The notes under the pieces: model-generated
The model's database searches: none
What the model was told of the DNA's origin: nothing
What the model saw: the letters and a program-made list of their open reading frames with translations, nothing else
Position numbers and translations under genes: made by a program
Assembly (NCBI GenBank): GCA_007375735.1
Contig: VMEW01000017.1
Span: forward strand, 1-33,134
Length of the DNA: 33,134 bases
Origin: Candidatus Peregrinibacteria bacterium Greene0416_19
GTDB lineage: Bacteria > Patescibacteriota > Gracilibacteria > Peribacterales > Peribacteraceae
Direction: 5' to 3'
In this document: piece by piece, positions 31,151-33,134 of the stretch
Layout: the number at the start of each line of letters is the position of its first letter
Position numbering within the stretch: position 1 is the first letter of the stretch

Positions 31151-31984
31151 TCATAGATCGCCGTACGAACACAGCTCGATCTTTCGCTCAGTCAAGAGCG
31201 GACGCACCGACTGGTCACAGAGCATCCGCAGCTCCGTCTGCCGTTGAGGGTCGCGGTCGAAGTCGGATCCGATGGGCGTGGGACTGCCCGGATGCACCAT
31301 CAATTCGGTCGTCCCCTCTGGTAGACGGCTCAGCGTGTGACGGAGGTTCTTGGCCGAGGCAAGACCGGTGAGGCAGTGGCCCCGGAAATGCTGCGTGGAA
31401 CTGATGCCTTCAGACTCGAAGAGAGGCCGCGCAGCCGCCGCGTGTTCATTGTGGACACTGATTGCTTGAAGTCGCTCAGGACTGACTTCATACCCGAACG
31501 GCGGGATGTCCTCGCGGGGGATGCGCACCAGGCGGATGCCGTAGCGTTCCAGAACCGGCAGGAGGAGCGGTACAATGGCCGGGCGAATGTGAATGTGATG
31601 GTGGCTGTCCAGATGGGTCGGCGCGCCGCGGTGATCCAGGAACCACTCGATCTGCGCCCGCACTTCACGTTCGATGTGCTGCGGATCCACGCGCCCCTCG
31701 TCGAGCACCATTGCCAACCCGTCACGGCCCATGAAGTTCCCTTCGACGCTGATGAGCGTCGGCACATCGCGCCCCGCGCTCAGCGGCGTGCCATCGGTCA
31801 GATTCAGGTGGATGCCTGTGAGGAGGCCACGCTCCCGCGCATGCCTGGCGGCCGCGTCGCTGTCGCTGCCGTTACACACGAGCGTCGCGCTCGTGACGAT
31901 GCCCTGCTCGAAGCACAGGAAGATCCCGTGCGAGCGCGGCGGATTCATGCCAAGGTCGTCGGCGTTGATGATGAGGCGGGGCAT
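31151..31984 (-). CDS. YdjC/ChbG-family carbohydrate deacetylase
   Basis: A 277-aa metal-dependent deacetylase of the YdjC fold, acting on acetylated sugars such as chitooligosaccharides. Motifs: INADDLG with Asp9-Asp10, TGIHLNLTDG (His59), THLDSHHHIHIRP (124-134, metal ligands) and MVHPG. All ligands seem intact. I set the start at ATG 31984 (MPRLIINADDLG), the usual family start; a TATAAT (32004-32009) lies 19 bases upstream, and upstream ATGs in the frame overlap or precede it. Cytoplasmic, no signal peptide. Confidence 0.92.
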   Translation of the reverse strand: MPRLIINADDLGMNPPRSHGIFLCFEQGIVTSATLVCNGSDSDAAARHARERGLLTGIHLNLTDGTPLSAGRDVPTLISVEGNFMGRDGLAMVLDEGRVDPQHIEREVRAQIEWFLDHRGAPTHLDSHHHIHIRPAIVPLLLPVLERYGIRLVRIPREDIPPFGYEVSPERLQAISVHNEHAAAARPLFESEGISSTQHFRGHCLTGLASAKNLRHTLSRLPEGTTELMVHPGSPTPIGSDFDRDPQRQTELRMLCDQSVRPLLTERKIELCSYGDL

Positions 31985-32003
31985 GGGGCTGATACGGCTT
32001 CGC

Positions 32004-32009
32004 ATTATA
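32004..32009 (-). promoter_or_regulatory. -10 box of the YdjC-type gene
   Basis: TATAAT on the minus strand. The sequence from the -10 onward (GCGAAGCCGTAT, 31992-32003) is repeated in inverted orientation at 32109-32120. Confidence 0.5.
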
Positions 32010-32043
32010 AACATCTTTTTTTGAGCGTGGTGACACATCACTG

Positions 32044-32069
32044 ATAGCGGTGTAGCGCTACGCCGCTAT
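32044..32069. repeat. Hairpin ATAGCGG...CCGCTAT between the divergent genes
   Basis: 7-bp outer stem, one mismatch, and inner GTAG/CTAC. No T-tract. Confidence 0.55.
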
Positions 32070-32258
32070 AAAGGACATGAATGAACAATCATGGATGGCG
32101 TTTTAATCGCGAAGCCGTATGAGTGTAGCGTGGCCTGCGTTCCACATGAGAATGGAACGGATTTTTTGGCTTACAAAAGAGAATTATCCAGGATCCAAGC
32201 AAGAAGCTGGCGGAATCACGCTCGTACATGGTTCAACCCTATGGTTCTCTATAGTGCT

Positions 32259-32456
32259 ATGGTCCGTCTCACGCTCTCACGGCATCAACTCAGGCTCATC
32301 TCTGCTGTATCGGCAAATCTGCTTAGTGGTTTGCTTGTGGCTATATTTTTCTCATGGGATCGGCCTCTTCGATTGATTTGGACACTCTTTTGGGCTATGT
32401 TTTTTACATCGTGTGCATTACATGCAGAGCGTGCACTCAGTAGAGCACACTCATGA
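32259..32456 (+). CDS. Small two-TM protein, first of an overlapping micro-ORF chain (65 aa)
   Basis: Starts MVRLTLSRHQLRLI; hydrophobic segments SAVSANLLSGLLVAIFF and LIWTLFWAMFFTSCALHA make a helical hairpin, followed by a short AERALSRAHS tail. A -10-like TATAGT (32250-32255) lies 3 bases before this ATG; ATG 32241 or the longer frame from 32091 are alternatives, but the 5' part looks non-coding. Its TGA overlaps the next ATG (ATGA). Not recognised as a known family. Confidence 0.5.
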   Translation: MVRLTLSRHQLRLISAVSANLLSGLLVAIFFSWDRPLRLIWTLFWAMFFTSCALHAERALSRAHS

Positions 32457-32599
32457 TCATGAACTCCGATTTGTACCTCCTCATCGGGCCGACGATTGGA
32501 TTCACTATTTTGGGAATCATATTCAAGGTGTACCTGCACTTCGGCAGGTGGCCTGAGGAGATTGAGGCAGAAAGAAAGAAGCTTTCCAAAACCCATTGA
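32453..32599 (+). CDS. Single-TM micro-protein, second of the chain (48 aa)
   Basis: Starts MIMNSDLYLLIG; one membrane helix (YLLIGPTIGFTILGIIFKVYL) then a basic/acidic cytoplasmic tail (RWPEEIEAERKKLSKTH). The ATG overlaps the previous stop by four bases, and its own TGA overlaps the next ATG by one (TGATG), so translation is probably coupled along the chain. Confidence 0.5.
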   Translation: MIMNSDLYLLIGPTIGFTILGIIFKVYLHFGRWPEEIEAERKKLSKTH

Positions 32600-32712
32600 T
32601 GAACTTCGAAACAGCTCTCCTGCAGATGGGCATAGGGCTTGCGATTACGGGATGCGTGCTCTGGCTGCTCATGCGCTGGGCCGTACCGCTACCGCCATGG
32701 GGGAAGAAATGA
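32599..32712 (+). CDS. Single-TM micro-protein, third of the chain (37 aa)
   Basis: Starts MNFETALLQMGIGLA; one helix (GIGLAITGCVLWLLMRWAV) and a short PLPPWGKK tail. Linked to the previous frame by TGATG and to the next by ATGA. Confidence 0.45.
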   Translation: MNFETALLQMGIGLAITGCVLWLLMRWAVPLPPWGKK

Positions 32713-32765
32713 ACAAGAATTTCTTTTCCAGTGACGCGATTGCAAGCAACAACGCCAGACTTTAG
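32709..32765 (+). CDS. Possible 18-residue last micro-ORF of the chain
   Basis: MNKNFFSSDAIASNNARL, with its ATG overlapping the previous stop (ATGA). It may be only the chance end of the chain; no structure is evident. Confidence 0.25.
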   Translation: MNKNFFSSDAIASNNARL

Positions 32766-32927
32766 ACTTCTGAGCCGGTCTTAGGTTGAAGGACGATGAG
32801 CTCCCGCCTCCGCCTCCCCACTTCGCCTCTTGGCTTCGAGGGGCAGGCTGGGCTACGGTGGGCAGGCAGCTGGCCCAGGGCGCGGAGCGCCAGCGATAAA
32901 CAAGGAGCACGCGATGCCAGTTCGAGA

Positions 32928-32933
32928 TATACT
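32928..32933 (+). promoter_or_regulatory. -10 box of tRNA-Val
   Basis: TATACT, 10 bases before the first base of the tRNA; -35 not clear. Confidence 0.5.
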
Positions 32934-32943
32934 TCCACATAGC

Positions 32944-33020
32944 GGACGATTAGCTCAGCTGGTTAGAGCGTTCGATTCACATTCGAAAGGTCACTGGTTC
33001 GAATCCAGTATCGTCCACCA
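32944..33020 (+). tRNA. tRNA-Val (anticodon CAC), CCA encoded
   Basis: Acceptor GGACGAT pairs with ATCGTCC; D arm AGCTCAGCTGGTTAGAGC; anticodon stem TTCGA/TCGAA with loop TTCACAT, anticodon CAC (reads GTG, Val); T arm contains GGTTCGAATCC. Discriminator A then an encoded CCA. 77 bases. No gene is seen from 33021 to the window end, only a weak AAGCG/CGCTT stem near 33040-33056. Confidence 0.96.
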
Positions 33021-33134
33021 TTCGACTCTCTTCGCTGCAAGCGTTCGGTTTTGGGCGCTTTTCATCGTAGGTGGAAGAAATCGGGAATCTGTACTCCGCC
33101 TTTTCTCGTGCCCTCGATGGATGGAGTTCCATTG

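Noticed and set aside
31051..31371. 106-aa plus-strand frame overlapping the YdjC gene end
   Set aside because: Most of it is antisense to ydjC and the rest is repeats; only an extended -10-like box suggests expression.
1..33134. CRISPR array, insertion sequence or prophage
   Set aside because: The tandem repeats have 6-12 bp periods without unique spacers, and no transposase, integrase or Cas protein was found.
1..33134. Recoding of TGA (genetic code 25)
   Set aside because: Many genes end in TGA at the expected family length (gyrA, trxA, hrcA) with no glycine-like in-frame TGA.

Overview
The window is a gene-dense stretch of a bacterial chromosome of fairly high GC. The standard stop TGA is used throughout (for example gyrA, trxA and hrcA end in TGA), so it is not a code-25 lineage such as Gracilibacteria or Absconditabacteria. 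Small housekeeping genes mixed with many lineage-specific proteins, a short HrcA, a VirD4/HerA-like ATPase with its own N-terminal domain, a DnaX without its zinc cysteines and very few Shine-Dalgarno sites all fit a Patescibacteria (CPR) genome, perhaps Peregrinibacteria/Peribacteria-like. That placement is inference from gene content, not a phylogeny.

Layout. 148-725: RHH/RelE-type toxin-antitoxin pair. 740-6866: small membrane protein, thioredoxin, glucose-6-phosphate isomerase, RuvA, a LytM/M23 envelope peptidase, a flavin reductase-like protein, RsmI, and a YafQ/DinJ toxin-antitoxin module lodged next to a fossil copy of the rsmI start. 6935-12417: polytopic membrane protein, GyrA, ribosomal protein bL31 and HrcA with a recognisable CIRCE operator. 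12438-16169: conjugation-type ATPase and an SGNH-hydrolase lipoprotein, separated by a 189-bp palindrome. 16170-17162: no protein gene; two probable structured RNAs, each ended by an intrinsic terminator. 17163-22971: HD/PDEase-like protein, DagK-type lipid kinase, GlyA, 5-formyl-THF cyclo-ligase (one-carbon metabolism) and DnaX. 23044-24291: two convergent lipoproteins, one thioredoxin-fold (DsbA-like) and one DM13-domain. 24365-30791: mostly lineage-specific, with a 617-aa unknown protein, dCTP deaminase, a secreted flagellin-like protein, a 247-aa unknown protein and a 634-aa protein carrying the sequence marks of a CCA-adding/poly(A) polymerase head domain. 31151-33020: YdjC-type deacetylase, a chain of overlapping micro-ORFs, and tRNA-Val(CAC).

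Two genome-wide themes stand out. First, many genes have a sigma70 -10 box (often extended, TGC followed by TAYACT) ending only 6-9 bases before the start codon and no Shine-Dalgarno, which implies pervasive leaderless mRNAs; this pattern also decided several start codons here. Second, intergenic regions carry several families of inverted short-period repeats: arrays of the octamer AGCTTNTT facing each other between stop and start codons at two loci, a paired REP-like hairpin between gyrA and rpmE, and GGGCAA-type hexamers that also encode the hydrophobic cores of two lipoprotein signal peptides.

Best candidates for something undescribed are the exported flagellin-like protein, the facing octamer arrays with an apparent compensatory change, the overlapping micro-ORF chain, and the unidentified ~470-nt structured RNA.
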